DNA from: Kiloniella spongiae
GTDB lineage: Bacteria > Pseudomonadota > Alphaproteobacteria > Kiloniellales > Kiloniellaceae
Direction: 5' to 3'
Assembly: GCF_001026905.1 (NCBI RefSeq)
Contig: NZ_LAQL01000020.1
Span: forward strand, 1-52,049
DNA length: 52,049 bases
The stretch's first letter is position 1; each line of letters begins with the position of its first letter. A program made the translations under genes and the position numbers. Positions 7,612 to 16,745 of the stretch are shown here, piece after piece. A model generated the notes under the pieces. That model searched no databases. It saw only the letters and a list, made by a program, of their open reading frames with translations, and was not told where the DNA came from.

Positions 7612-8502
7612 CTACACTGTCGCTTTCTGAGCTCGATCAATACCAAGTGATTTTGCTAAGGCATCAGCTGTTAGATTGATCCCAATAATTAACGAAGACA
7701 GTGCGATGACTGGCCCAAGGACCCCCCAAGGCGCAAAGGACATGAACCCCCGTGCATCGGATATCATCAACCCCCAGTCCGGCGTTGGCGGAGAAACGCC
7801 AAAGCCAAGGAAGGAAAGTGATGAAAATGCAAGTAACATCCAGGACCAACGCATGGCGCCCTCTACCATAAGGCTATCGAGAACATTTGGTAGTAGCTCA
7901 CGTCGCATGATTGTTGCTCGACTGTTCCCTCGGGCTCGTGCAGCTGAAACAAAGTCGCGGGCCACAACGTCCTGGGTTGCCGCGCGTGCAATCCGGATAA
8001 CTGGAATGCCATAGATGAAAGCTAAGGTTGGGACGAGAACCAGAATGCTCGTACCGAAGGTCACGATCAGCAACAGCATTTTCAAAATCCATGGCAAAGA
8101 TAGAAATGCATCCACAAGACGCATCATGACCTCATCCAAGCGTCCACCGACAAGGCCAAAAAAGATGCCAACCATCCCCCCCCAGATTACTGCAACAGGT
8201 GTTGCAATTCCGGTCACTAACATCGCCTCGCGTCCGCCCTGAATTGTACGGCTAAAGACATCCCGGCCGAGGTGATCTGTGCCTAACCAATGATTAATCC
8301 CAGGGTCAGCCAGCATCATGGTCGAATTCATTTCTTTGAAGTCGTAGGGCGCTATATAAGGGCTGATCAGGGCAAGGATAATGTGGAACACAACAAGAAA
8401 CAGTCCAACGGCACCTGATGGCCGTGAAAGAACATCGCGTAATATGCTGGAAAAGTGATCCAGTGTGGAATTTTGTGGAATAGCAGTCGCGGATACAGTC
8501 AC
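7612..8502 (-). CDS. Dpp-type ABC transporter permease (DppC-like)
   Basis: 296 residues, six predicted membrane segments, with the N-terminal OppC-type leader then a BPD_transp_1 domain. Visible family features are LGTDHLGRDVFSRTIQGGRE and the EAA-type loop around SAARARGNSRATIMRRELLPN that contacts the ATPase. The start is a GTG at 8502 with AAGGA upstream; no better ATG is available in frame. It follows the DppB-like gene by five bases and precedes the fused ATPase by one base, so it is in the same operon. Confidence 0.87.
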   Translation of the reverse strand: MTVSATAIPQNSTLDHFSSILRDVLSRPSGAVGLFLVVFHIILALISPYIAPYDFKEMNSTMMLADPGINHWLGTDHLGRDVFSRTIQGGREAMLVTGIATPVAVIWGGMVGIFFGLVGGRLDEVMMRLVDAFLSLPWILKMLLLIVTFGTSILVLVPTLAFIYGIPVIRIARAATQDVVARDFVSAARARGNSRATIMRRELLPNVLDSLMVEGAMRWSWMLLAFSSLSFLGFGVSPPTPDWGLMISDARGFMSFAPWGVLGPVIALSSLIIGINLTADALAKSLGIDRAQKATV

Positions 8503-8507
8503 GGCAG

Positions 8508-9464
8508 TTACTTCCTTGTATATAGTGTCCGCAAACGCGGATTAGCAATCATTGTGAGCATGTCAGCCGAAAGGTTTACGAAGACGTAGACAGTGGCCAC
8601 AATTAGGGCGAGGGCCTGCACAACAGGAAGATCGCGATCAGATATTGAGTCAATCATCATTCGACCTAATCCAGGATAATTGAACACAACCTCAACGACA
8701 ACGACACCGCCCAAAAGCCAAGCTATGGTTAATGCAATGATGTTTATTGCAGGTAATAGTGCATTGGGTAATGCGTGTAGAAACACCATGCGCCAATATG
8801 GGACACCTTTCAGTGTGGCCATTTGAATATAATCGCTACCCATGACTTCAATAACAGAAGAGCGAACCATGCGTAGAATATGAGCGGTCATTACCATGGA
8901 AAGCACAACAACTGGCAGGATGATTTCGGGGAAAAACTCGCTAATCGGAGCACTAGCGGATGTCAGCACAATGCCGGGTAACCAGCCTAACCAAGCAGAG
9001 AAAACAAGAATTAAAACGGTTGATGAGACAAATTCAGGAATGGTCATCGCAAAAATTACTGAGGTCGATATAAGTAGATCAATTGGTTTGTCGCGCCAAA
9101 GACCGGTTACAATTCCTAGAATGATCGCTAGAGGAACACCTATAGAAAGAGCGCAAACGGCCAACAATAATGAATTACCTAAACGAGCGCCGACTAAAGA
9201 TGCAATACTATCCTTGCCGTTTGCAGATATACCGAGATCGCCCTGTAGGGCATTCCAGGCCCAATCGAAATAACGCTCAACGGCAGGCCGGTTGAGGCCA
9301 AGATCTTCGCGGCAACTTTCAAGGATTAAGCCTTTCGCTTCGCGTTCCAGAAAAGCGGTACAAGCGTCACCGGGTAAGATTTCTACACCGGCGAAGATGA
9401 TCATTGAAACGACCACTACGGTCACAAACCCTAAAAAGAGGCGTCGAAAAAGTATTTGCAACAT
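8508..9464 (-). CDS. Dpp-type ABC transporter permease (DppB-like)
   Basis: 318 residues, six membrane segments. It starts with the typical RRLFLGFVTVVVVSMIIFAG segment and contains ILPGDAC, a periplasmic stretch with LGLNRPAVERYFDWA, and the EAA loop MGSDYIQMATLKGVPYWRMV followed by FLHALPNALLPAIN. It forms the heterodimeric channel with the DppC-like protein. The gene lies 75 bases downstream of the binding-protein gene, a gap that holds a stable hairpin (9494-9526). Confidence 0.88.
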   Translation of the reverse strand: MLQILFRRLFLGFVTVVVVSMIIFAGVEILPGDACTAFLEREAKGLILESCREDLGLNRPAVERYFDWAWNALQGDLGISANGKDSIASLVGARLGNSLLLAVCALSIGVPLAIILGIVTGLWRDKPIDLLISTSVIFAMTIPEFVSSTVLILVFSAWLGWLPGIVLTSASAPISEFFPEIILPVVVLSMVMTAHILRMVRSSVIEVMGSDYIQMATLKGVPYWRMVFLHALPNALLPAINIIALTIAWLLGGVVVVEVVFNYPGLGRMMIDSISDRDLPVVQALALIVATVYVFVNLSADMLTMIANPRLRTLYTRK

Positions 9465-9493
9465 GAGAACTGCTACCTTGGAAGTATTAAGTA

Positions 9494-9526
9494 GTGCCCT
9501 GCCTACAAAGAGTAAGGGCAGGGCGC
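9494..9526 (-). promoter_or_regulatory. Intercistronic hairpin between binding protein and permease genes
   Basis: On the plus strand GTGCCCTGCC (9494-9503) pairs with GGCAGGGCGC (9517-9526) with one G-U pair and a loop of about 13 bases. No U run follows on the minus strand, so it is not a classic terminator. Hairpins at this place often stabilise the upstream binding-protein mRNA against 3' exonucleases, giving excess binding protein over permease. Similar hairpins follow the other two binding-protein genes of this window. Confidence 0.5.
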
Positions 9527-9539
9527 CGTAATCTTTTAT

Positions 9540-11021
9540 TTACTCAACAGTTATTAAGTTCCAACGCACAGCATCGTTTTTTACATTGTCCAAGTTCGAG
9601 ACGCGAGAGGACACGCCCACGAACCGGGTCACGTGATAAGGAATCAGCGTTCCTGCATTCTCCCACAGATACTCTTGAGCAGCCACATAAAGCGCGCGTC
9701 GTTTCTCAAACTCTAGTTCGCGTCGAGCATCGGACAACATTTTATCAAACACCTCATCCTTGAAATAAGATTCATTCCATTTTGCTGTGCTCAGATAAAC
9801 TTCGTGCAGAACTTGATCCGCTGGGCGTTCGTTCCAACGAGTGGCGTAGATGTCTTTCTTCATCCAAACCTCGTTCCAAAACCCGTCGGTAGGGGTTTGG
9901 ACAACATTGACCCGGATGCCAGCTTTTTCAGCTTGCGCTTGATAGGCAACAGCTAATATAGGCCAGGTCGGCTCCAGAGTTGCGACATGGACGTTGATTT
10001 CCAAACCATCGGGATATCCTGCTTCCGCTAAAAGGGCTTTTGCGCCTTCAATATTCTGTGGACAGGATATACTTGCACGATACTGATCGTTTGGTTCAAC
10101 TGGTGTATCACAAGAAACAACACCTCCACCGCCAAGAACCAAATCAACAAGAGCGCGACGATCTGCAACCAACCGCAGTGCTTTACGCACACGAGGATCG
10201 CTGTATGGTTCCACATCAGTACGGAATACCAGACCTTGCCAGTTTCCTGTGGGAATCTCTTGAATTGTAAACTTGTCGCTACCTGAGATCATAACCCTTT
10301 GTTGAGGGGTAATACCACGCTCCATATCAATCTGCCCTCCCAAGAGAGCTTGTAGTCTTGCCTGGCCATCAGGTATCGCAATGATTTCCATACGTGCGAC
10401 ACCAGGCGCACCTTCCCAATAGTTCTCATTTGCTGCAAGGATAGTGGTTCCCTCCGCATCAAATTTTTCAACTTTGAACGGCCCAGTTCCTATGCCGCTG
10501 GTTGCAATGGTATCTCCAGAATTCTCTGGGATCATCCGCAGTCGGTAATCCATAAGTTGGAGTGGCATGTCCGCGAATGGAGTGTTTAAAATGATTTTTA
10601 CCGTTTGAGCGTCAATTGCTTCAAGGGATTGGATCATTTTTACGGCTGAGCGTGCGGGTGAATCAGCCTCGGGATCCAAAACACGGTTTAGAGAGTATAA
10701 GACGTCCATTGCATCAAAGGAGCTGCCATCGTGGAATGTCACGCCTTTGCGTAACTTGAAAGTCCAAACGGTGGCATCTTCATTCGTTGACCAATCCACA
10801 GCCAAATCCGGTGATGGCTTTCCATCCAAACCTGGTCGAACCAATCGATTCATGATTTTTTCAGTGATTTGAAAGACCCGAGCGTTTGAGATTGGATCAA
10901 GGTTTGACTTTGCCCCATATCCATACTCATAAGCTTGGCGAAATGTTCCACTAGACTCTGCAAACGCAACTGATGTGGTTAGCAGGGCTGCTGCACCTAT
11001 CGCACTAATTATTTTCTTCAT
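9540..11021 (-). CDS. Periplasmic substrate-binding protein, family 5 (Dpp/Opp type)
   Basis: 493 residues, with a Sec signal peptide (MKKIISAIGAAALLTTSVAFA, then ESSG). The mature protein has the SBP_bac_5 landmarks NEDATVWTFKLRKGVTFHDG, SFDAMDVLYSLNRVLD, GTGPFKVEKFD and RVRKALRLVADRRALVDLVLGG. It captures the substrate in the periplasm and delivers it to the DppBC-like permease. ATG 11021 has GGGAGG upstream. It is the first gene of the minus-strand unit that ends in dmdA, so its ligand is probably the compound those enzymes degrade. Family 5 proteins bind peptides, opines, nickel and many small solutes, so the ligand cannot be stated. Confidence 0.88.
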   Translation of the reverse strand: MKKIISAIGAAALLTTSVAFAESSGTFRQAYEYGYGAKSNLDPISNARVFQITEKIMNRLVRPGLDGKPSPDLAVDWSTNEDATVWTFKLRKGVTFHDGSSFDAMDVLYSLNRVLDPEADSPARSAVKMIQSLEAIDAQTVKIILNTPFADMPLQLMDYRLRMIPENSGDTIATSGIGTGPFKVEKFDAEGTTILAANENYWEGAPGVARMEIIAIPDGQARLQALLGGQIDMERGITPQQRVMISGSDKFTIQEIPTGNWQGLVFRTDVEPYSDPRVRKALRLVADRRALVDLVLGGGGVVSCDTPVEPNDQYRASISCPQNIEGAKALLAEAGYPDGLEINVHVATLEPTWPILAVAYQAQAEKAGIRVNVVQTPTDGFWNEVWMKKDIYATRWNERPADQVLHEVYLSTAKWNESYFKDEVFDKMLSDARRELEFEKRRALYVAAQEYLWENAGTLIPYHVTRFVGVSSRVSNLDNVKNDAVRWNLITVE

Positions 11022-11347
11022 GATTTACCTCCCGTTGGTAAAAGTTGCCCGGTTTTTTATTGGGCTTCTTCGTGTACACGGAAAAAATCAGACTGATGTC
11101 GGGATTTAATTATCCAATTTGAACAGCGGCACTTTGACAAGTGTCATGACTGAGTCCATGTCTCCGCTTCCAGTATTCTGAGGATATTGCCTAGTGACAA
11201 ATACATATTATTACATCATTCATGCAAAAAGTGGATGAATTCGATTGTTACTTTAATTAACAGCTATGAGATTCCTTATAATATTTGGTCATAAGAAGTG
11301 CGGATTGATATTGTTCTGGTGAAGAATTTTGTGTTAAAATGAGCCGA
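11022..11347. other. Intergenic region upstream of the DmdA-type operon
   Basis: About 326 AT-rich bases between the LysR stop and the binding-protein start. I see no gene here. It must hold the promoter of the minus-strand operon unless that operon is transcribed through from lysR. No convincing -35/-10 pair could be chosen by eye. Confidence 0.5.
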
Positions 11348-12268
11348 TCAGTTGTGAAAGTTTTTCACAACTGTGATTCTTTTAGAAAGTTGGTCTGCTA
11401 GGAATTCTACAAATTCTAACGCATAACGCGACAAATGCTCTCGGCCCAACGTGACGATTGCGACATTATATGTCAAATCTTGTAAAATAGGACGGAATGC
11501 GACGCCTCCGATTCTAACAGCTTGTTCCGCGGAAAATGGATCAGCGATTGCAAGAACCCCTGTTTCTCGTACTAATGACGCCGCGGCCGGCATGTTCGTG
11601 GCAGAAAGCCTGGATGATTGTTGCAATCGTTCGGACAATTTGCTGTCGATCGACATCATGTCGTCAGGAAAAGCGCCTCCGAACGTAACAAATGTTTCTT
11701 TGCTCGCCAGCTCTTCCAGGTCAACGGGACCTGCCTTACCGATAAGTGGATGATCCTCTGGCATCAGGCAGACATAAGGAACTGTTCGCTGATATAAGGT
11801 CTCGACCCCTTCGTAAGGAGGTTGTCGCCCGACCACTCCGAGATCAAGTTGGCGCAATTGAATCGCATTTAAAATTGCGGGTGTATTGCGTGAATGAATC
11901 ATAAATCGAATATCGTCGTAACGTTTATATAACGCGTTTACGGCCTTTGGCAGTTCAAGGCTTGCGATAGACTGAATAGTTCCGATGGAAATTACACCAC
12001 CACTAGCTGTTCTGATCGAATCAGCTAAGTCCTGGAGCCTGTCGATACCAATAAACATTCCCTCAACACCATGATAAAAAGTGCTCGCTTCAATCGTGGG
12101 TGTTAGGCCCCGGCCTATCCGTAAAAATAAGGAGAATCCTACTGACCGTTCCAGATCAGCAATTAACCGGCTGACGCTGGGTTGCGAGATATGCATCATT
12201 TCGGCTGCTTCTGTGATGGACCCATATCTCATAGTTGCCCTAAAGGCTTCAAGCTGGCGTAAATTCAT
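11348..12268 (-). CDS. LysR-family transcriptional regulator
   Basis: 306 residues in the chosen frame. The winged helix-turn-helix is at the N-terminus (MNLRQLEAFRATMRYGSITE, then AAEMMHISQPSVSRLIADLE), followed by a type-2 periplasmic-binding effector domain (about 90-300). The ATG at 12268 gives the standard LysR start; in-frame starts further upstream (to 12400) add residues unlike the family. It is divergent from the acyl-CoA dehydrogenase operon (179-base gap) and lies upstream of the transporter/DmdA operon on its own strand. It is therefore the natural joint regulator of both, responding to a pathway intermediate. The gene ends within an inverted repeat. Confidence 0.87.
   Translation of the reverse strand: MNLRQLEAFRATMRYGSITEAAEMMHISQPSVSRLIADLERSVGFSLFLRIGRGLTPTIEASTFYHGVEGMFIGIDRLQDLADSIRTASGGVISIGTIQSIASLELPKAVNALYKRYDDIRFMIHSRNTPAILNAIQLRQLDLGVVGRQPPYEGVETLYQRTVPYVCLMPEDHPLIGKAGPVDLEELASKETFVTFGGAFPDDMMSIDSKLSERLQQSSRLSATNMPAAASLVRETGVLAIADPFSAEQAVRIGGVAFRPILQDLTYNVAIVTLGREHLSRYALEFVEFLADQLSKRITVVKNFHN
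11350..11372 (-). other. Perfect 10-base inverted repeat at the 3' end of lysR
   Basis: AGTTGTGAAA (11350-11359) and TTTCACAACT (11363-11372) are separated by three bases. The repeat overlaps the last codons of the regulator. As RNA it would be a strong hairpin, but it is not followed by a clear U run on the minus strand. It could be a weak terminator or stability element. Confidence 0.4.
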
Positions 12269-12446
12269 CTGGGGTACTTTCCATTCAAAACGTATCATCA
12301 AGCTTAACAGAATGCGCATCAAACTCAACCATGTAGTAAATGAATGGTGCTTACATATTTGGTTTTCGGATGAATTGCGAGTGAAATTGAATTTGTCCAC
12401 CTGATGGGATCTTAATAACTTGGTTTATGAAAGTGAGAACCGTCAA

Positions 12447-13613
12447 ATGCCCGCATTGAATTTCCCAGAGTCTGCCTGGATGAATGGCGAGTTGCGCATG
12501 TTAGAGGACATGTGCCGTAAATTTTACGAGCGTGAATGTGCCCCGCATTATGAAGAATGGGAAGCGCAAGGAGCTTTCAGTCGTGAACTTTGGGAAAAAG
12601 CGGGTGAGATGGGGTTTTTGGGGGCAGAAGTTCCTGAGGAGTTTGGAGGTTTGGGCGGCAGTTTTGCTCATGATGCAGTGATTGCTTATCAAGGCAATCT
12701 GGCGGGGATTGATGGCTGGGGCGGCGGGTTGCATAACTCAATCGTGATCCCTTACATCATTCATTATGGATCGGACGAACAAAAACACAATCTCTTACCC
12801 CGGATGATATCCGGAGAGCTGATCGGCGCGATTGCAATGACTGAGCCTGGGGCGGGATCGGATTTGCAAAACATCAGAACTACAGCGGTTAAGGATGGTA
12901 ATTTTTATAGGATTTCCGGGTCTAAGACCTTCATAACTAATGGTGCCTTGGCGAATATGATTATCGTTGCTGCCAAGACCGATCCCAAGGCTGGAGGGAA
13001 GGGAATCTCTTTATATTTGGTCGAAACTGACCAGGTCGATGGATTTCGACGGGGCCGTAATCTAGACAAACTTGGCATGAAATCAAATGACACTTCAGAG
13101 TTGTTTTTCGATGACATGCGAGTGCCTGTGTCGGCGCTTCTTGGTCAGGAAGAAGGGCAAGGTTTTGTGCAAATGATGGAGCAGTTGCCACAGGAACGAC
13201 TTCTGATCGGTGTTTATGCCGTAGCTCGAATAGAGCGAGCTCTTCGCGTTACGCTGGGTTATGTCAAGGAGCGTACAGCCTTTGGCAAAAAGATCGCGGA
13301 TTTTCAAAACACGCAGTTCGTGTTGGCTGAATGCGTAACGGAGGCGACTATTGCCAAGACTTTTCTCGATGCTTGCATCGTCGAGCATCTCGATGGACGA
13401 CTTACCACGGAAAAGGCCTCAATGGCAAAATATTGGCTGACCGACTTACAAGGGGCGATTATTGATCGTTGCCTGCAACTTTTTGGCGGTTACGGCGTTA
13501 TGGCTGAGTATCCGATAGAACGTATGTATCGTGACAATCGAATAGAACGAATTTATGCGGGTACAAACGAGATCATGAAGGTGGTTATAGCGCGTGACCT
13601 TTTAAAGGATTGA
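12447..13613 (+). CDS. Acyl-CoA dehydrogenase (long-chain/isovaleryl-type active site)
   Basis: 388 residues. FAD-dependent desaturation of an acyl-CoA to the 2-enoyl-CoA, passing electrons to ETF. Visible features are AIAMTEPGAGSDLQ, SGSKTFITNG, ERTAFGKKIADFQNTQF, QLFGGYGVMAEYPIERMYRD and IYAGTNEIMK. The catalytic base appears to be Glu250 in LPQERLLIGV, the position used by long-chain and isovaleryl-CoA dehydrogenases; the short-chain position (YEGT) is YAGT here. At 388 residues it is not the ~600-residue DmdC type used for methylmercaptopropionyl-CoA. The ATG at 12447 was chosen over a TTG at 12420. It is the first gene of the mtoX operon, divergent from lysR. Substrate not determinable. 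Confidence 0.88.
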   Translation: MPALNFPESAWMNGELRMLEDMCRKFYERECAPHYEEWEAQGAFSRELWEKAGEMGFLGAEVPEEFGGLGGSFAHDAVIAYQGNLAGIDGWGGGLHNSIVIPYIIHYGSDEQKHNLLPRMISGELIGAIAMTEPGAGSDLQNIRTTAVKDGNFYRISGSKTFITNGALANMIIVAAKTDPKAGGKGISLYLVETDQVDGFRRGRNLDKLGMKSNDTSELFFDDMRVPVSALLGQEEGQGFVQMMEQLPQERLLIGVYAVARIERALRVTLGYVKERTAFGKKIADFQNTQFVLAECVTEATIAKTFLDACIVEHLDGRLTTEKASMAKYWLTDLQGAIIDRCLQLFGGYGVMAEYPIERMYRDNRIERIYAGTNEIMKVVIARDLLKD

Positions 13614-13615
13614 TC

Positions 13616-14422
13616 ATGGATACCACAGAGATGCTACTTGAAACCCATGTCGGCAGTGTTGCCAAGTTAACAATGAATCGGCCTGGCGCACGTAACAGTC
13701 TGTCTCTGGAAATGCTGGAATGTATGTTTCGGGCAATACAGGATCTTAGCGTTAACAGCAACATACATGTTATCATACTTGCAGCCAACGGCCCTGGGTT
13801 TTGTGCAGGCCATGATCTAAAAGAACTAAAGATGATGCGTACGCAACCTGACAAAGGGCGTACATTTTATGAAGAGACGATGGACAAATGTGCGCGCCTG
13901 ATGCAGGCCATTGTTACTTGTCCAAAGCCTGTGATTGCTCAAGTTCATGGAATCGCGACTGCCGCTGGTTGTCAATTAGTGGCGAGCTGTGATCTGGCGA
14001 TCGCGACAGATACTGCCCGCTTTGCCACTCCGGGGGTGAATATAGGACTGTTTTGTTCAACACCCATGGTGGCACTTTCGCGTAATGTAGGGCGCAAATC
14101 GTCGATGAAAATGTTGTTGACCGGGGATCTGATCAGCGCGGATGAGGCACGGGCGATCGGTTTGATCAACGATATTGTTCCTGAGAACCGCCTGGCAGTG
14201 GAAACCGAGGCTTTGGCCCAACAAATCGCAGGTAAAGCCCCGACTACACTCAAAATTGGGAAAGAGGCATTTTATAAACAAATCGAAATGACGTTGTCGG
14301 AAGCCTATCATTATACTTCTGAGGTGATGGTGACCAATATGTTGGAATCCGATGCAGAGGAAGGCATCGCGGCGTTTATTGAAAAGCGCACGCCTAACTG
14401 GCAACCTCTTAAGGGAGAATGA
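13616..14422 (+). CDS. Enoyl-CoA hydratase/isomerase (crotonase, ECHDC3-like)
   Basis: 268 residues of the crotonase fold, expected to hydrate the 2-enoyl-CoA made by the preceding dehydrogenase. The oxyanion-hole motifs are PGFCAGHDLKEL and VHGIATAAGCQLVASCDLAI. The segment TPGVNIGLFCSTPMVALSRN is characteristic of the ECHDC3-like branch. In that second motif the usual catalytic Glu positions of classical hydratases are not evident, so a hydratase reaction is likely but not certain. The ATG at 13616 has AAAGGA upstream; the dehydrogenase stop is three bases before. Its own stop overlaps a possible mtoX start (ATGA). In DMSP demethylation the related DmdD or AcuH releases methanethiol from methylthioacryloyl-CoA, so this gene could play that part here; this is inference from context. 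Confidence 0.83.
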   Translation: MDTTEMLLETHVGSVAKLTMNRPGARNSLSLEMLECMFRAIQDLSVNSNIHVIILAANGPGFCAGHDLKELKMMRTQPDKGRTFYEETMDKCARLMQAIVTCPKPVIAQVHGIATAAGCQLVASCDLAIATDTARFATPGVNIGLFCSTPMVALSRNVGRKSSMKMLLTGDLISADEARAIGLINDIVPENRLAVETEALAQQIAGKAPTTLKIGKEAFYKQIEMTLSEAYHYTSEVMVTNMLESDAEEGIAAFIEKRTPNWQPLKGE

Positions 14423-14424
14423 CA

Positions 14425-15780
14425 ATGAAAGATCACTGTTGTGGGCCGGGTTATGCATCACCTGCGGAGGCCATGATGGCCCCACGGGAGAAGTTGCTTT
14501 ATACTATTGCGATTTACACAGGTACCGGTATTCAAAAGCCTGATTATCTGGCAACGATCGACAATGACCCTGACAGTCCGAGCTATTCTCAAGTTATTTC
14601 ACGTTGCGAGATGTCTGGGATTGGGGATGAATTGCATCATATGGGGTGGAATGCCTGTTCGTCGTGCTTTGACGATGCTTCAATTAGCCGAAAATATTTA
14701 CTCGTACCGGGTGTGAGGACTTCCAATATTCACGTTATTGATTGTGCCACTGATCCCCAAAACCCATCGTTATACAAAGTGATCAAGGGATCAGAGATCA
14801 AGGCGAAAACTAATCTCTCAGCACCTCACACGATCCATTGTTTGGGGGCGGAGATTATTATCTCGATGCTTGGCGATGCCAAGGGGGAGGCGCCCGGTGG
14901 ATATTTACATCTGAACAAAGACTTTGATATTATCGGTCGCTGGGAAAGCTCTATGGGTGACATCCCCTTCGGATATGATTTCTGGTATCAGCCACGCCAC
15001 AACGTAATGGTGTCGTCTGAATGGGCTGCGCCAAATACCTTCATGCCAGGCTTTGACCTTGAAGAGGTTGGTCATTTGAAATATGGACGACGCATCCATT
15101 TATGGGACTTTAAGAAGAAAGAACCCAAACAGACCTTTTATTTGGGAGAAGATGGACTGATCCCACTGGAGGTTCGCTTCCATCATAACCCCGACAGCAC
15201 GCACGGATTTTGTGGTGCAGCACTCAGCGCCAACATCATCCATTGGTGGAAGGATACTGATGGCGAATGGAAATGGGAAAAGGTTGTGGATGTGGATAAC
15301 GAGCCGCATCCTGATTGGCCTATTCCTGTACCGGGCGTGATCTCGGTAATCTTACTCTCCATGGATGATCGATTTCTTTATCTGTGTAACTGGTTGCATG
15401 GCGATATCCGACAATACGATATTTCCGATCCACATAATCCAGTATTGACTGGTCAAGTCTGGATGGGTGGACTTCTGGGGTGTGCGCCTGAGGTTAATGG
15501 TGTGAAGATCACTGGCGGACCCCAGATGATTCAACTGAGTCTCGATGGTACGCGGCTTTACGTTACAACTAGTTTGTTCAGCACTTGGGATAACCAGTTT
15601 TATCCTGAGATCCGCACCAATGGGGGCTGCATGCTGATGGTTAACTGCGATACAGAACAGGGCGGTATGAAAATTGACCCTGATTTTCTCGTTGATTTTG
15701 GCAAAGAACCCAATGGTCCGTCGCGTTGCCATGAAACCCGCTATCCTGGGGGAGACTGTACGAGCGATATCTGGATATGA
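14425..15780 (+). CDS. mtoX: Methanethiol oxidase (SBP56 / selenium-binding protein family)
   Basis: 451 residues, matching bacterial MtoX and animal SELENBP1. The copper enzyme oxidises methanethiol with O2 to formaldehyde, H2S and H2O2. Landmarks are HCCGPGYASPAEAMMAPREK at the N-terminus, DELHHMGWNACSSC (CSSC 78-81), YLLVPGVRTSNIHVID, APHTIHCLG, GYDFWYQPRHNVMVSSEWAA, RFHHNPDSTHGFCG and the C-terminal RCHETRYPGGDCTSDIWI. No signal peptide is seen, unlike the periplasmic Hyphomicrobium enzyme, so it may act in the cytoplasm. Start: an ATG at 14419 overlaps the previous stop but is only one base from AAGGGAG; the ATG at 14425 has correct spacing. Its presence inside a beta-oxidation operon points to methanethiol release by that pathway. 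Confidence 0.93.
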   Translation: MKDHCCGPGYASPAEAMMAPREKLLYTIAIYTGTGIQKPDYLATIDNDPDSPSYSQVISRCEMSGIGDELHHMGWNACSSCFDDASISRKYLLVPGVRTSNIHVIDCATDPQNPSLYKVIKGSEIKAKTNLSAPHTIHCLGAEIIISMLGDAKGEAPGGYLHLNKDFDIIGRWESSMGDIPFGYDFWYQPRHNVMVSSEWAAPNTFMPGFDLEEVGHLKYGRRIHLWDFKKKEPKQTFYLGEDGLIPLEVRFHHNPDSTHGFCGAALSANIIHWWKDTDGEWKWEKVVDVDNEPHPDWPIPVPGVISVILLSMDDRFLYLCNWLHGDIRQYDISDPHNPVLTGQVWMGGLLGCAPEVNGVKITGGPQMIQLSLDGTRLYVTTSLFSTWDNQFYPEIRTNGGCMLMVNCDTEQGGMKIDPDFLVDFGKEPNGPSRCHETRYPGGDCTSDIWI

Positions 15781-16142
15781 ATACGTACACTGTTACTATA
15801 TCCAATCGCGATAATGCGACTTATAAGGTTGCAGCACATCGACCGTTGCTGAGCTCACTTTGTGCGCAAGGTGTTGATTTGCCTTATGGCTGCAAATATG
15901 GCGGCTGCATTACCTGTGCTGGCAAGTTGATTGCAGGTAACGTTGAGCAACACCGCCAAGTGGCCCTTAATAACCGTCAACTAGAGAACGGCTACGTTAT
16001 TCTTTGCGTGGCTGTACCTATATCTGACATCACACTCGAGATCGGGGTGGAAAGTCACGATAAACTCTATCGTAATCCTTTTCTTGATCCTCTTGAACCT
16101 CATGAACTCAAGGCGAATATCGCCACACCCAAAGAGATTTGA
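15777..16142 (+). CDS. Plant-type 2Fe-2S ferredoxin
   Basis: 121 residues. Four cluster cysteines are in the plant-type pattern C39-x4-C44-x2-C47-x29-C77 (YGCKYGGCITC and VILCVAV). The ATG overlaps the mtoX stop (ATGA), so the pair is translationally coupled. It is a soluble electron carrier. A ferredoxin coupled to mtoX may donate or accept electrons for MtoX or maintain its metal site; this is inference, as characterised MtoX needs only O2. The C-terminal 30 residues are a charged tail without a recognised motif. Confidence 0.88.
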   Translation: MNTYTVTISNRDNATYKVAAHRPLLSSLCAQGVDLPYGCKYGGCITCAGKLIAGNVEQHRQVALNNRQLENGYVILCVAVPISDITLEIGVESHDKLYRNPFLDPLEPHELKANIATPKEI

Positions 16143-16143
16143 T

Positions 16144-16593
16144 ATGGACCACACACAACCTTATTCTGAAGAATATCTGCAAGATATCCTCAAATCCGTT
16201 AAAACTATCGCAATGGTGGGCGCGAGCCCTGACAAAACCAAATTCAGCTATGGTGTCCTTCGCGTGTTGGACGAAACTGGATATGACATGATCCCGGTCA
16301 ATCCACGCCCAGGCTTGAAAGAAATCCGAGGTATCAAGGTCTATCCGTCACTTGACGCTATAGGACGTCGTGTTGATATGGTTGAGGTTTTTCGTCGATC
16401 CGAAGATTTAATGGGGGTGACCACAGAGGCAATCGCTATCGGTGCCAAAGTACTTTGGGCCCAGATCGGTGTTGTCGATCACGACGCAGCCAAGTTGGCC
16501 GAAGAAGCTGGATTAAGGGTCGTTATGAATCGGTGCCCTAAAATCGAACTCTTTAGGCCATTTTGGAAACCAAAATTGCATTTAGCGATATGA
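16144..16593 (+). CDS. CoA-binding domain protein (YccU-like)
   Basis: 149 residues with a Rossmann-type CoA-binding fold: VKTIAMVGASPDKTKFSYGV, YDMIPVNPRPGLKEIRGIKV, ALWAQIGV-like strand (KVLWAQIGV), and the C-terminal VVMNRCPKIELFR, which are the hallmarks of the YccU family related to the succinyl-CoA synthetase alpha N-terminus. The biochemical role of the family is not established. The ATG at 16144 is two bases after the ferredoxin stop with AAAGAG upstream. In this operon it may bind CoA or a CoA-thioester intermediate. Confidence 0.83.
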   Translation: MDHTQPYSEEYLQDILKSVKTIAMVGASPDKTKFSYGVLRVLDETGYDMIPVNPRPGLKEIRGIKVYPSLDAIGRRVDMVEVFRRSEDLMGVTTEAIAIGAKVLWAQIGVVDHDAAKLAEEAGLRVVMNRCPKIELFRPFWKPKLHLAI

Positions 16594-16745
16594 CGGCCCA
16601 CCCATATGATCCTGCTGTTGTTCTGAAACAATGTCTCTTGATTGGTTACTGGTCGTAGCGCTGGTAAAGTTGGAATTCAAACAAAAAAGGATGCTGCTGT
16701 GGCACAGAATATTATAAAAAATCGAAAGAGATTGTTGAGGAAGCC

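Noticed and set aside
12447-14422. Direct naming of the dehydrogenase and hydratase as DmdC and DmdD
   Set aside because: The dehydrogenase is about 200 residues shorter than DmdC and has a different active-site type; the hydratase looks ECHDC3-like. Only the context suggests a similar role.
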